This document shows positions 45,833 through 57,850 of a stretch of 64,000 nucleotides of DNA, in pieces. Positions within the stretch are counted from its first letter, which is position 1. The number at the start of each line of letters is the position of its first letter. The DNA is taken from contig JAAONU010000004.1 in the NCBI GenBank assembly GCA_012932295.1, positions 22,576,872 through 22,640,871 of the forward strand, in the 5' to 3' direction. The position numbers and the translations under genes are program-made. The notes under the pieces are model-generated. The model saw only the letters and a program-made list of their open reading frames with translations, made no database searches and had not been told where the DNA came from. Source of the DNA: Cyclina sinensis (Eukaryota; Mollusca; Bivalvia; Venerida; Veneridae).

Positions 45833-46927
45833 TACTCTTCACAAAAAGTCAAGCAACAAACATTTAAACTGTGAAAACATTTTAATGAGACCTCAATACT
45901 AGTCGTAAATGAATAGGTGCACAAATAATCTTCAACATTTCATCAAGTGAAATTTAACAAAGCATCTTCGAAATCCATTCCGATCTCACGATACTGTTCA
46001 CAAAAAGTAAGGCACATGGAAAACAGGTGTTGTAAAATGTAAAAAGCCATCGCAAATTTCAAACAGGTCAAAAACACGCGAAACCATTTTCAATAGCGTG
46101 TGTGACCCCCACTAGCACTAATGCAGCCCTGAATGCGGCGTGGCAGCGAGGCAATTAAGCGGTCCAGCTGGTTCTGTAGGATGGCTCTCCACTCCCTCAC
46201 AAGGGCTACTTCCAGAGTGTGGGGACGGACGGGCATGCCATAAATAGCTCGCCCAAGAATGTCCCACACGTGCTCGATGGGGTTCAGTTCTAGGGAACGG
46301 GCTGGCCAATGAAGGTGAGCGACATTGTTGTCGTTCAGTCTATTTTGAATGACTCGTGCTCTGTGACATGGCGCATTATCATCCATGAAAAGGTATTGAT
46401 CACCAAGTTTCCTCATTTGGGGGATCATTTGAGCCCTGATGACGTCATTTAAGTAGCGTTCAGCATTCAGCGTGCCTCTCCGGAACAGCACAAGATCTGT
46501 ACGTCCTCCAGCCCAGATGCCTCCCAAAACCATCAAACTGCCGCCCCCATAACGGTCGTGTTCTGCAATAGCCTAAGCCGCAAATCGTTCCCCTGGCTGT
46601 CTCCAAACTTCCTGACGTCCATAATTGAAATCCAAACTGAATCTGGACTCATCAGTAAAAAGAACTCTTCTCCACTGATTTCGCCTCCAATTTGCATGTT
46701 GGCGAGCCCTGTTGAGACGAGTCTGACGCTAACGCTGACTCAGGGGGACCTGTTGTGCTGGTCGGCGTGAACGGAACTCAGCCTGGTGAAGCCTGTTCCG
46801 CACAGTTTGAGTAGAAACTCTGGTTCCTGTGGCAGATTCCAGGTTGGATTGCAGTCTTCTTACAGTCATAAAGCGTTGGCGCCTTACAGAAGTGACAAGG
46901 TACCGATCCTTTTGTTGGGTTGCATAA
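45833..46927 (-). mobile_element. Tc1-like DNA transposon, 5'-truncated
   Basis: One inverted end is present at 45833 ('tactcttcacaaaaagtcaa', same family as 36836-38229), preceded by TA. The other end is missing: homology to the 36.8-kb element stops inside the transposase at about 46927 and unrelated DNA follows. Confidence 0.9.
46090..46927 (-). pseudogene. Tc1-like transposase, N-terminus missing, two stops
   Basis: It begins within the region before the second HTH ('GTRVSTQTVRNRLHQ') and runs to its natural stop at 46090, so the C-terminus lost from the 36.8-kb copy is present here. In-frame TAG codons lie at 46729-46731 and 46573-46575 (plus-strand coordinates). Catalytic motifs are present: Asp in 'LFTDESRF', Asp in 'DDNAPCHRARV' and Glu in 'LNPIEHVWD', with 34 residues between the last two (DD34E, Tc1 type). 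The N-terminal DNA-binding helix-turn-helix is lost. An intact relative would bind the inverted ends and move the element. Confidence 0.93.
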
Positions 46928-49350
46928 TTTTTAACGACAGCAATAAAATTGAAAATTATTTACTGCAAGTACTAGAACAGATTTACAACTGTGTATTGCT
47001 CTTTCTATTTGAGCTTCTTATCGTCGGTACCGGTTGCCCATATGACCTACGCCTTAGGAAGAGTGCACTATAGAGAAAGCTTCCCTTTCAAATGACACCT
47101 CTGGTTCTTTTTGATACTCAGTGCATAGCACTGATAAATGAATATAATGTAAACTGTTAATTTAAGTCTTGTAAAGTTTAGAATAGTTATATATGTTGTT
47201 CTCTTTTATAGCTTTATTTAGAATACTTCAATTAATTTAATTACATTGATTTAGATGACAGTAGTTCAGTTCTTACAGATTATATTTTATAGTGTATTCA
47301 TTATATCATGTGCTCAGAAAGACTTATAATAAAATTACTTGCCGACTTTGTTTACACAAACAAGACACTATTCACTTACATCGACAAAACATGAAAGCAA
47401 TCACTATCAACATTGCAAGAAATATTGCACTAAGATGTGATCAAATGTACACTCAATTATTGGCCATAACCCATTGGATGTTTTTTTAAGCAGCCATCTT
47501 GTTTCATTACTTATATGAATCTCTACAAACAGAAGTCGTGCACATATTCTTCATTCGGAATTGTCTTATGTCATCATCCCTAAACAGAGGTTAGACAGTA
47601 CGCCGAAAAAGTCATTAGGTTTCGAGTACAGGCTGTTGCTTTACATTACATCACAAGTGATCTTATATAAGATCTAAAGTGGTTCAAGGTAAAATGCTTG
47701 TGCAACATCTCAAAAGAACAAAGAATATAATCCTTTTGACACAAACGTTATTGACGTTTTCTGACATTACAGACGATTTAATGGTATGGTTTCTTTGAGA
47801 GATTTTTGTCTTCATATCGTTTATATCTTTAAGTTACATCTGTATTCAGACGTCTGATTTGTTGTTAGAACTGTAATACGATGAAAACGAATTTTATATC
47901 ACTTTAATTTCACTCCAATTTACAGACAAATTAAAGGTTGGGAATTAAAGGACGTATTAAGGCTATACGAGTACACAAAAAAATCCGAGTTTTGAAGATG
48001 TTTTAAAAAATCATTTTTTTATCACTGATACGCTTATTTCGTCACATTTCTCAAATCTCTGATGGTATAAAATCCGAAGAACATATGAATTTATCGACCA
48101 TAAGAAAGTGACACTGACCTACCCCGCGTCAGTCAATGCTACTTTTTCAGGGCCGCATGCATTATATATAAAGGCAATAATATGTTTAAAGCAAATGTGT
48201 ATTACAATGCAGTATGTCCTTATATGAACTAATTTAAATAATACTTATAAATTTTGCTTTGAAAATCATGCAATATATTTCTATACCCATTCAGATTACT
48301 TTCAGCACAATAAATTGCACTTTGTTGTTTTCCTTTATTAAGTTTTAAATCCTATGAATGAGAACACTCCGGGGAGCATAAATCGGTTCCATCGGTTTCT
48401 TGTTTAAGTCAGAAACCATAACAGCTTTGGAAACGAAAAAATGGCTCAGTGAAAAGCAGATATCTCATCGCTCTAGATCACTGCGAAAAAGGGTAGATTT
48501 TCTTATACTATTTTCAAAAAGCTAAATTTACATATTAAAATGGAGAGGTATTCACAAGACCGAGTTTAGAGATTTTTTTCCAGAAAGGAGAAAACGAGAA
48601 AAATGAAGCACATATGTAGTAACGGGAAAATAAAGATACATACAACAATGCAACTCATGAAAAAAGCGTTTATTTTATTTATTTATTTATCTATGTCATG
48701 TTCCTTACAACTGTCGGTAGAGAATGTATTATTGTAGACATTATGCCTTAGCTATTTTTATTCAAATATTACTAAATAGTTTCAATCAAGTATGTGTTAG
48801 CCTGGATATTCTGACACATTTTAATGTGTACTAGGTATTGTACCTGAAAATTAAATTCCATTCGTTGTTACGAGAAAAGGCAAGCACGTTATAACTGAAA
48901 ACTGATTTCACAAAGTATAACAATTTAGCAGAAATTTCAGTGATTATTCTTCTTCCAAACGAAGGGTCTGTGTGTTTTCTTGCCTGTTACCAGAAGAAGT
49001 CTCGATCAGTATATTTATAGGCTTGTAAATTATACGTTTCAGTCAAGTCCCTTGAGAGTTGGAAAGGAAAATATATTTAATTTTTTGAATTTTTCTAGAG
49101 TAGATGAATAGGAACAAAATTACGCGAATATAGGGCAATTTAAAAACAGTCCTACGTGAATTAGTAAGTTCGTTCCTCATGTCAATACAGATGTGACTCC
49201 TTCAAGCCATCTAATGTTTGACACAATTCAACATATGCAGGCGAGACGATGTAGTGGTTGATTGGTTCTTTATAATAAAAAAATATCAAAGACGATAAAG
49301 AAATTGTTAAAACTCACAATAATTCTTTGGACGGTTAAAACTTGATTATG
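46928..49350. other. Non-coding, no gene seen
   Basis: Short frames only (46786-47073, 47292-47489). Around 47555-47620 'catcatccctaaacagaggt...cgccgaaaa' weakly resembles block V (38690-38735), possibly a fifth decayed copy. 48672-48695 is a (TTTA)n run. Confidence 0.4.
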
Positions 49351-49362
49351 TGTGTGGGTGTG

Positions 49363-49395
<33 letters not shown>
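49351..49395. repeat. GT microsatellite
   Basis: Interrupted (GT)n of about 45 bases. Confidence 0.97.
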
Positions 49396-49867
49396 TTTAA
49401 TTATAGTTTCTTTTATTATTTACAGCCTCTGCTTGGGCTAGTGCATTTATAGTGTTAACTCTGATGCTGTTTTATGTTTTGTATATAAACTGAAATTAAA
49501 TGGCATTGTCGCATTATAAGAAGTACATTTATGAAAAGTGTAGAGTCTGTAGGCCTATTTCAAGAAATTGAATCTGTGTAGGGTATTTATTAATATATTT
49601 AATAGTGCAAAATATGCGTTACTTGTTTTATTCAATGGATCGAGGAATGCAACCAAACAACCTTGTGCAACTGGGACTTCTAATGTATCCGATAGAAGAC
49701 CCACTTCAACATTTTCTTTATGGAATGTTAATACTTCAAGCCATAAAATATTCAGATGCATGGATGTTTAGTACTTTTATGAAATTCTGAAGTGTTGAAA
49801 TGATTTGCACTGTATCTGTCTGAAAAAAAGGCTTTATAAGGTTTTCTATATGCAATATCAACATTTC
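49396..49867. other. Non-coding, no gene seen
   Basis: Frames open on several strands at 49555-49790 overlap each other and show no motif. Confidence 0.35.
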
Positions 49868-50373
49868 TTAGGCCACACCAAAATGATCTCCTGTTCGTCG
49901 GATTTCCCGCATCAATTTTCGAAGAAATGAAAAAAAAATATTTTAATTTTTTTCTGACCGCCCGCTCCTGTCGTAAAATTTGCACTGGGTCGAAATCGCC
50001 CGGTGCGAAAAAAAAGTTATTACTTTTGATTGTAATTTATAGTGCAAATTTCTACAGAACATGTTCTTCGGTTTAATACTCAGTTACGCGACGCGATTAT
50101 CACTATTCCGCGCGGTAGAGACCCGTTACTGGGCGTTAGGTAATGATTTGCTCGATTACCAAATGAATGTCATATTTTTGGATCACATCATAAATCAACA
50201 AAGGAAAATGGCCTCTTACGTGTTTGTTGTTTCCTGTTGCGAGGGTGATGACAATAAAGCCATTTTTCCACCGACTGCAGTAGAAATACCTCTTAATGCA
50301 GACTTCAACGAACTGTTCAGAGCTGCAGCCGTGTATTGTAATTTAAATTTGTCTGGAGCATTTCTCCAGAAGT

Positions 50374-50640
50374 GTTTCATCTAGCAACTTGAAACTTCAT
50401 CGGTGGATAGATCTCATTAAGGAAAAGTGCAGTGCACAAGAAACGTAACACTTATTTCCATACTTTCTGAGTTGTTGCCCTTTGATATTTTTTATGCATA
50501 TTTTTTTTTGTCAGGAGCATAACTAGAAAAGTATTTGAGATAGAAATTTGAAACTTCATAGGTGGATAGATTGCATTAAGTAAAAGTGCATCGCACAAGA
50601 AAGATAACTCTTCCATTTATAATTTTCTAGTTATTGCCCT
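50374..50640. repeat. Two diverged units of about 150 bp inside the Harbinger-like element
   Basis: 'gaaacttcatcggtggatag' (50391) recurs as 'gaaacttcataggtggatag' (50551), each followed by 'aagtgca...gcacaagaaa'. A third unit lies inverted at 57838-57960, outside the right arm of the large inverted repeat. Confidence 0.85.
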
Positions 50641-50799
50641 TTGTTATTGTTCATACTTTTGTTCATACAGGCGTTATGTATTAACAAATTGTGTTCACAT
50701 GTATAGGCAGGTTCCTTTTAATATTCTCTAACATTGGGTGCAGTTTGGGTCTCTAGGGATCATGGTCAAGGGTAACAGTTACTAGCAATAGATTTTTAC

Positions 50800-51065
50800 A
50801 TTTTTGTTGCCCCTGCCATAAAATGGCAGGACGGCATGTAACATTTACCCTGTCGGTTGGTTTGTCCATCCGTCTGTCCTTGTCAAATTTTGTGTCCGCC
50901 TCATATCTTTGTCATACATGATGAGATTTCGGGAAAAAAAAATGATATAAATGATCATAATATGAAGACAATGTGTCGCGTGCATGAACCATGTCATTTG
51001 CTCAAAGGTGAAGGTCACAGTGGACACTTAAAGTTTATGCGTAGATGTTAGTGTCTGGCTTATAA
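50800..51065. repeat. Nested repeat with terminal hairpin
   Basis: It starts with the hairpin 'ctgccataaaatggcag', then 'gtccatccgtctgtccttgt' (the complement of a 'gacggacaga' run). Two diverged half-units follow with 'tatctttgtcatacatgatg' (50906) and 'tataactttgtcaagcatga' (51060). It is the same style of repeat as 52600-53280. Confidence 0.55.
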
Positions 51066-51451
51066 CTTTGTCAAGCATGACGGGATTTTAAAATAAATTG
51101 GCATAAATGATCATCATATGACGTGTAACTGGCATCTTGATCATTATACTTGATGTGCACTCTGCTTATCTGTTTCTAACTGAATTGTTAAAATACATGT
51201 ATATATGTAGAGCTGTTTTTCTCAAAAAGGCTTTATCATGTTTAAATCATTCTTTTGAAATCAATAAATTGAAAGTGGTTTTAACATACTCATTAAACGC
51301 TATCATGATTTACATTTTTTTTCTTTGCTCTTCGCACGCTCCACTAAATGACTGATCAGAAAAAAAATATTTTAATTTTTTTTTCGCTCGCTCGCCCCAT
51401 ATTTTTCTCAAAAAAATCCGAAGAACAAGATATTAATTTGGTGTGGCCTTA

Positions 51452-51589
51452 TAAAACAATTAAAAAAAACTGTTTTGTCTACAGTACAACGGGATTTTAC
51501 GCGCTGCCAGTTTTTTTATGATTTTTCAAGACCAAACTAGATTCGCAAAAAATATATTCATACAAATTTGCGGCAGTAAACAACGCATA
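51452..51589. other. Non-coding gap
   Basis: Nothing recognised. Confidence 0.3.
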
Positions 51590-51954
51590 TCTCAGTCTCA
51601 GTTGACTCGTTCAGATGTTAATATAGTGTTTACCGCTGGCAGTACGCTATGACAAAGGGTGCGACTTGAGACGATCAATGTGATAAACTTCGTGTGGCTG
51701 TATTAGAGTTTTTAAGGACTTACAGGACTTTGCTTTGCTAAGCCTGAATTGACTTTTTTATCAGTGCTGTTAACATCTGTTTTGTCATAGTTTTATTGCC
51801 AGAACAGTTCAAATGTTAAAGCTGCGTTATTTACTGGGCTAAATTTTACTGATGTCTTGAATTTGTAAACAATAAAACCACAAAAAATGTAATAAGTGTG
51901 ATTGTTTTCCTCTGAACGTAAAATTTTTACAGCAGTGAAAAACTAGAACAGTTA

Positions 51955-53280
51955 CTGTGTCCATAGGACACGGATGTCCCCACTATGCATAAGTGCTCAT
52001 AAACAAGAGCATGTTGATTTAGGTGGGGAACAATTTTTTTCTGTATTTGCAAATGAATTGAGGTGTTTTGTATATTATTAATGCTGTCCTATATTTTATA
52101 CTGAAACAAGGGCTGTCGCATTGACAGCACGCTTGACTATTCTTAGTGCTTGAAGGTATAATAAAAGCCTGAAATTAAAGATTTTTCAAAGCCTTAAAAG
52201 GGGAATAACTAATAAAAATGCTTAACAGAGTTATGGGCCTTGAAGGAATGGCACAGTCTACGGCCAAGTTTGAACCAAATATCTGCAGTAGAAAGGGAAG
52301 AAATAGTGAAAATGAGAAGCTTGCCCTAAAACTTTAACCCGATAGCCACGCCGCAAGTACAATAGACCTCCTTATTCTTTGAATAGTCGACATAACAATG
52401 TTGTAAATATTTATGTACTATGAGGAATCATATTAGCGAAGACGAAGAAAGAGACACACAAGTAATTACATGTTGCTGATATTAAAGTAAGCAGGTAAAA
52501 TTTAAAAAATGTTACACATGATAGTTAACTACAGATAAAAGTATAGAAACCCCAGGTGTGTCAGGTCCCGTAAAAAACATTACCCTTCCTTTACTATCAC
52601 CTACACATTAAGGTTGTTCATCCCTGAAAGTTTAAGCAAAATCTGCCATCCGGTTTATGGGGAGTTGCGTTCACAAATTTATTTCACTTTATGGTATATA
52701 GTGAAAAAATCAACAAAGGGCCATAATTCCGTTAAATTTGGTTGCAGCAAAAATTCCTTCCTTGACTATCATGTACACATTAAGCTTGTTCATTCCTGAA
52801 AGTTTAAGCAAAATCTGCCATCCGGTTTATGAGGAGTTGGGTTCACAAATTTATTTGGCGATATGGTATATAGTGAAAAAATCAACAAAGGACCATAATT
52901 CCGTTAAATTTGGTCGAAGCAAAAATTCCTTCCTCTACTTTCATCTACACATTAAGGTTGTTCATCTCTGAAAGTTTAAGCAAAATCTGCCATCCGGTTT
53001 AAGAGGAGTTGCGTTCACAAAATTTCGGGACGTACGAACTGACGTACAATCAACAAAGGGCCATAATTCCGTAAAATTTGGTCGAAGCAAAAATTCCTTC
53101 CTTTACTTTCATCTACACATTAAGGTTGTACATCCCTGAAAGTTTAAGCAAAATCTGGCATCCGGTTTAAGAGGAGTTGCGTTCACAAAATTTCGGGACA
53201 GACGTACGGTCGTATTATCGTACGGTCGTACGGACTGACGGACAAGTTCAACGCTATATGCTCCCACTTTGTGGGGGCAT
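51955..53280 (+). mobile_element. 1.33-kb repeat element inserted in the left arm
   Basis: Absent from the right arm, where 'gcagtgagaaaaaacattatg' (as complement) runs straight through, so both ends are defined. It starts near 'gtgtccataggacacggatg', holds four tandem units in its last half, and ends in a hairpin ('atgctcccac' ttt 'gtgggggcat') followed by 'aaaaag'. No transposase; class uncertain (Helitron-like or other non-autonomous DNA element). Confidence 0.65.
52590..53200 (+). repeat. Four tandem units of about 170 bp
   Basis: 'cctgaaagtttaagcaaaat' (or one-base variants) recurs at about 52624, 52795, 52968 and 53137, spaced 169-173 bp. Units share 'ctgccatccggttt', 'gttgcgttcacaaa', 'gggccataattccg' and 'caaaaattccttcct'. 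The last two are shortened and replaced in part by 'tttcgggac...' and a 'cgtacggtcgtacgg' run. Frames open across the units (52614-52799, 52738-52971) are repeat artefacts. Confidence 0.95.
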
Positions 53281-54160
53281 AAAAAGATAATGTTGTATAA
53301 CGTGACCCAACCCCACGGGAGAGAAAATAATGGCCCAAGGAACATAATTTGATAAACAAGACTATTGCAAACCACTATAAAATGTTTCAAACCAAATTGT
53401 CTTATTTTCCTCTTATTACGAGTAAAGGACAAAAACTAATCAATACACAGTTTAACAACTTTGCAGTACTTTGATATTATAAAACAAAATTTAGTTCAAC
53501 AACAAAATTATAACTGTAACCATGGAACAATAATGACTTACAATGTGATGTTCACTAATCCAAAATAACCCATTGTCGTTATCTCCATCCACAAAAACCC
53601 TTTAAACTGGAGTATTATTCCAGCTGTGAATATATTCCAAAGGTGTTGATAATGTCCATTGATTTTAATCCAGCACAAGTTAATCTCCAGCACTGACATA
53701 TATACATGTACATTCAAAGTCACAACTTCAACCACGACCCTTCTATTGTGTCTCAAAGTGTCTCCTTTTTATTTACTGTAATCTAGAATGTTCTAGATAA
53801 TAATTGATAATTTCCATTTAAGAATATTCAGGCAAATTCTACTAGGTTCCTCTACATGTAAACTTTTTGACATTGAAAGAATATGATGAAAAAAACGCAG
53901 CAGTTTACAAATAGAATGGGAATACCCATGTTACAATGAGTAGTTAAAGTAGGTAGAGGTAGCACTCTAAATAAGTAAAATATCTGACCTCGCGGAGGTG
54001 AGTGCCGGAGTGGGAGGGAGGAGGAAACTATGACCAAGGGGTTAAAGTAACTATCTGGTAGCAGTCTTCTGAGAAATGTTTCTAGCCATGTTTCTCTGGG
54101 CTTTCAGACAGTAAGTGTTTTGAATGTTTCAAATGACATAAATTGAACAATTTTATTAAA

Positions 54161-54705
54161 GACAATTAACTGCTACAAATGAAATTATTTTCGTTTCGAA
54201 CAATACATGGTTTACAGTATGTTATTTTTCATATTGCAAATATTTATGACTGTACGGTAATGTTATTTATTTCTACACGTTCATATATAGTTTGGGTCGT
54301 TTTTCTCGTGCGAATAGAGTATAAAAGGGTGATTTGTGTTTGAATGTGTCACTCGAGGTCTGTATTTGACAGAGAACACAGGTATGACGGAAGAAAACAG
54401 TGTTTGTCTTACCCGGCCACCCACCCTTGTTTGTTATTTATACGTTTTGTACTTTCTGTAGTTTCATTTCAGATTGTATTTCTGGTCGTCTTCTTCCAAG
54501 CTGCTGCAGTTCGTGATGAACTCTCGTTCCAGACTGGTCTTTGTTTCAAGCTTTGGAAGTCTAAAACACTACAATCTGTTGCTTGCTTTTGATTTGTAAT
54601 AATTCTGTCAAATACAACGACCTATTCCTAAATCGCCTTTGTTGTTGATTACATGTATTTGAGAATAGAAAATAATTAATTTAATCACGACTTAGTGAGT
54701 AAACC
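54161..54705 (+). mobile_element. 545-bp insertion in the left arm with TATA box (possible solo LTR)
   Basis: The right arm has only about 26 bases at this point. The insert holds a good TATA box ('gagtataaaagggtg', 54315-54329) and, 15 bases later, an ATG-less frame; 54344-54592 is open for 82 codons without a motif. Size plus a single TATA box would fit a solo LTR, but I cannot find TG...CA ends or a target duplication, so this is tentative. Confidence 0.35.
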
Positions 54706-55015
54706 AAATTTTCGATGTTTCAGTCTTATTGTTTCTTACAAACATATTTTAAAGCGGTTGACAAGGTAAAACATCTTACCTTTTGGTTTGGTTTTGATAT
54801 GTCTTGTTTTTCTTCTATGTGCGCTCCTTTTTTAATATTCGTTTTACCTCTTATTATTACGAAACGCATATTTTTTTAAATGATGTCGTTCTAAGATATC
54901 AAAAAATGTTCTTTTATAAGCTGAAATGTAACACAACGCTCCTACGTAATTAATAGTTATGTTATCTGAATCTTAAGCAGGTGATAAAGTCTTTGTGAAA
55001 TTTACGAAAGAAATT

Positions 55016-56297
55016 GCAAGTTTTTTGGGGGTTTTTTTGTTTGTTTTTTTTTTTTTGTTGTTGTTTTTTTAGGGAGTGGGGGTAAATTCTCATTTCGATC
55101 GAACCTAATGCTTTAAATTTATAACAAACACATATTTCAATAGGCCACTGTGAATTTCTAAGCGGCAGAAAATATCAAACAATTTGAACCATACTGTAGC
55201 AATATTCACGTTATTGTCTTACATTGGTCAGTACGTGTTTTGGGGAAAGTTTTATCTATTAGGGGCGGCTATGGCGATGATGACTCCTTACGTTATTACC
55301 TTTTTTAGAAAATGTACAAATATTACCTTTTGTATGAATATAACTTTACGATATCTGAATAAAATATTTCCGTAAAGTGTGAGGATTTTGCCATTGGTTA
55401 GATTGTTCAGCAATAAAAACCTTCGAAACTATTTTTCATTTATCTATTTCTCAAATTTCTCATTGAAATGTGTCGTAGCGCATTGCATTAGACTGAGATA
55501 TTTCTTTTTAATTAATTCAACACATTTATATATGAAGCTTTACACTATATCTAATCTTTAATGCTAGGTGAATAAATACCAAAAGTCTCTTTTGAAAGTC
55601 TCGTATTTCTTACTTAGGATATCAGACAATTTCAATTTTTCTTTTTTTCATTAAGATACCAGATTTTTAAATTTATATGTTTTTATGAGCAAGTCTCGTA
55701 TTTCTTTTTTGAGATATCAGAGCATTCCGATTGACATTTTTTCACTTAAATGTGAGTTTTTTTTTTATTAAGAAGAAAAGAAGAACTTGCCAACGACTTA
55801 ATTAAGTGGATCAACATAGATAAAAGCAGCTTAACTGATGCTATGAGATAAATCAGAATTGTATCAAAAAGTGCAAATTGGAGTTCTGTGAGAAAATGAA
55901 GAATTGAATTGAATGATTTATCAGATCTTTGCCTAGATATATTTTGTTTTTCTTCTCGTCTAATATATTGTATATATTCTATATAACAACAAAACTTAAG
56001 ATAAGTGGTGCTGTGACAAGTACTGAGGAAGTGTATGAATAGAATTAGAAGAAAGACATTGGAAAATATAGCATTGTGAAAAAAATAGAGGAAGAATAAA
56101 TTTCTTTAAAATTATTTTCGGCGTCGATTCGAATATTGATAAACCCTGGAAATGTAAGTCGGGGCTTACACTGACTCCTAACAAATTCGTGAACATGCCT
56201 AGACAATAAGTAAGGGACAGTTTATCCTTAATTAAGAATAACAGTTTTTGCCATATTTGTCTTAACTTTGAGAGCCATTCATGTCCGTAAATAAAGA
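55016..56297. other. Spacer of the large inverted repeat, no gene seen
   Basis: It opens with a T/G homopolymer-rich tract (55020-55072). Frames at 55184-55375, 55379-55561 and 55996-56307 (minus) have no motif. Confidence 0.5.
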
Positions 56298-57850
56298 CTT
56301 TAGGCAATTTCTTTCGTAAATTTCACAGAGACTTGAACACCTCCATTAGATTCAGATAACATATTAACTATTAATGTTTTCATTATCTTACTCAGTACAA
56401 TGTCTCTTTTATGTCCTAAAATTACGTAGGAGTGTTGTGTTACATTTCAGCTTATAGGAAAACCTTTTTTCAATCTTAGAGCGACATCTTTTAAAACTAT
56501 TATGCGGTTCGTAATCATAAGCGGTAAAACGAATATAAAAAGAAGCACATAGAAGGGAAACAAGATATATCAAAACCAAACCAAAAGGTAATATTTTTTA
56601 CGTTGTCAAACGCTTTAGAATATGTTTGTAGGAAACAATAAGGCTGAAACATAGAAAATTTGGTTTGTAGCAAAACCATGTCTTACTCTACTAAAATTGT
56701 TCAATTTAGGTCATTTGAAACATTCAAAACACTTACTGTCTGAAAGCCCAGAGAAATATGGCTTTAAGCATTTCTCAGTAGACTGCTACCAGATAGTTTG
56801 AACTTGGCCCCTTGGCCATTTTTGCCGTCTCCCTCCCCCTCCGTCCCTCACATCTCCGCGAGGTCAGATATTTTACTTATTTAGAGTGTTACCTCTACAT
56901 ACTTTAACTACTCATTGTAACATGGATATTCCCATTCTATTTGTAAACTGCTGCGTTTTTTCCCATCATATTCTTTCAATGTCAAGTTGTTTACATGTAG
57001 GGGAACCTAGTAGAATGAGCCTGAATATTCTTAAATTGAATATCTTTAGAATTATCTAGAACATTCTAGATTACAGTAAATAAAAATGATACACTTTGAG
57101 ACATAAGAGAAGGTTAGTGTTTGAAGTTGTAATTTTCACTGTATATGTAAATATGTTAATGCTGGAGATTAACTTGTGCTGGATTAAAATCAAAGGACAT
57201 TATCAACACCTTTGGAATACATTTACAGCTGGAATAATTCTTCAGTTTAAAGGGGTCTTGTGGATGGAAATAACGGCAACAGGTTATTTGGGATTAGTAA
57301 ACATCACATTCTAAGTCAATATTGTTCCATGGTAACAGTTATAATTTTGTTGTTGAACTAAATTTTGTTTTATAAGATCAAAGTACTGCAAAGTTGTTAA
57401 ACTGTGTTCTGATTACTTCTTTCCTTTACTCGTAACAAGAGGTAATATTAAGACATTTTCTAGTGGTCTGCAATAGTTTTTTTAAAAATTATGCCCCTTG
57501 GGCCATTATTTTCTCTCCCGTGGGGTGGGGGGAGTCACTTTTTACGACATAATGTTTTTTCTCACTGCTGCAAAACTTTTACATTTAGAGGAAAACAATC
57601 AAATTTATTACATTTTTTGTGGTTTTATTGTTTACAAATTCAGTAAAATTTAGCCCAGTAAGATAACGCAGGTTTAAAATTTGACCTTTAAACTATGGCA
57701 ATAAAACTATGATAAAACAGCTGTTAACAGCACTGATAAAAACGTCATTTCAGGATAAGCAAAACAAAGTCCTGTAAGTCCTTTAAAAATCTAATACAGT
57801 AACTAAACACTAATAGTACAGAGATAACCATTCTAATGCACCGCACTTTT
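56298..57850 (-). repeat. Large inverted repeat, right arm
   Basis: Uninterrupted partner of 51590-55015 (see that entry). It lacks both insertions and so represents the more original form. Confidence 0.85.

Larger units (their letters stand above)
49871..51448. mobile_element. PIF/Harbinger-like non-autonomous element, 1578 bp
   Basis: Inverted ends of about 95-100 bp. The left begins 'ggccacaccaaaatgatctc' and the complement of the right begins 'ggccacaccaaattaatatc'. Both continue through 'ttcg/ttcggattt' to an 'aatattttaattttttt' stretch. TTA flanks both sides (49868-49870, 51449-51451), the TWA duplication typical of PIF/Harbinger. No transposase is recognisable. The only sizeable frame, 50061-50384 (107 codons, plus), has no motif I know. 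Other repeats sit inside. Confidence 0.8.
51590..55015 (+). repeat. Large inverted repeat, left arm
   Basis: Three aligned stretches (51590-51954, 53281-54160 and 54706-55015) are the reverse complement of 57850-56298, diverged but unmistakable. Examples are 'ggactttgctttgct', 'taaacaataaaaccacaaaa', 'ctggagattaacttgtgctg' (as complement) and 'aatctagaatgttctaga'. Minus-strand 53756-53538 and plus-strand 57096-57314 read as similar 72-codon frames ('MRHNRRVVVEVV' against 'MRHKRRLVFEVV'). That may mark a coding remnant or just be the shared DNA. Confidence 0.85.

Noticed and set aside
46558..47073. Plus-strand frames of 70 and 95 codons
   Set aside because: The first lies wholly, and the second partly, antisense to the Tc1-like transposase remnant. 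The rest has no motif.
49351..49395. GT run as a Z-DNA or regulatory element
   Set aside because: An ordinary microsatellite with no gene beside it.
52614..52971. Two similar 60-77 codon proteins
   Set aside because: Both frames are products of the 170-bp tandem repeat and contain no conserved domain.
55020..55072. Homopolymer T tract as a retroposon poly-A tail (minus strand)
   Set aside because: There is no target duplication or recognisable body beside it, and it is interrupted by G runs.
53538..57314. Pair of homologous 72-codon genes in opposite orientation
   Set aside because: The similarity extends far outside the frames in both arms of the inverted repeat, so it reflects DNA duplication; coding is not shown.
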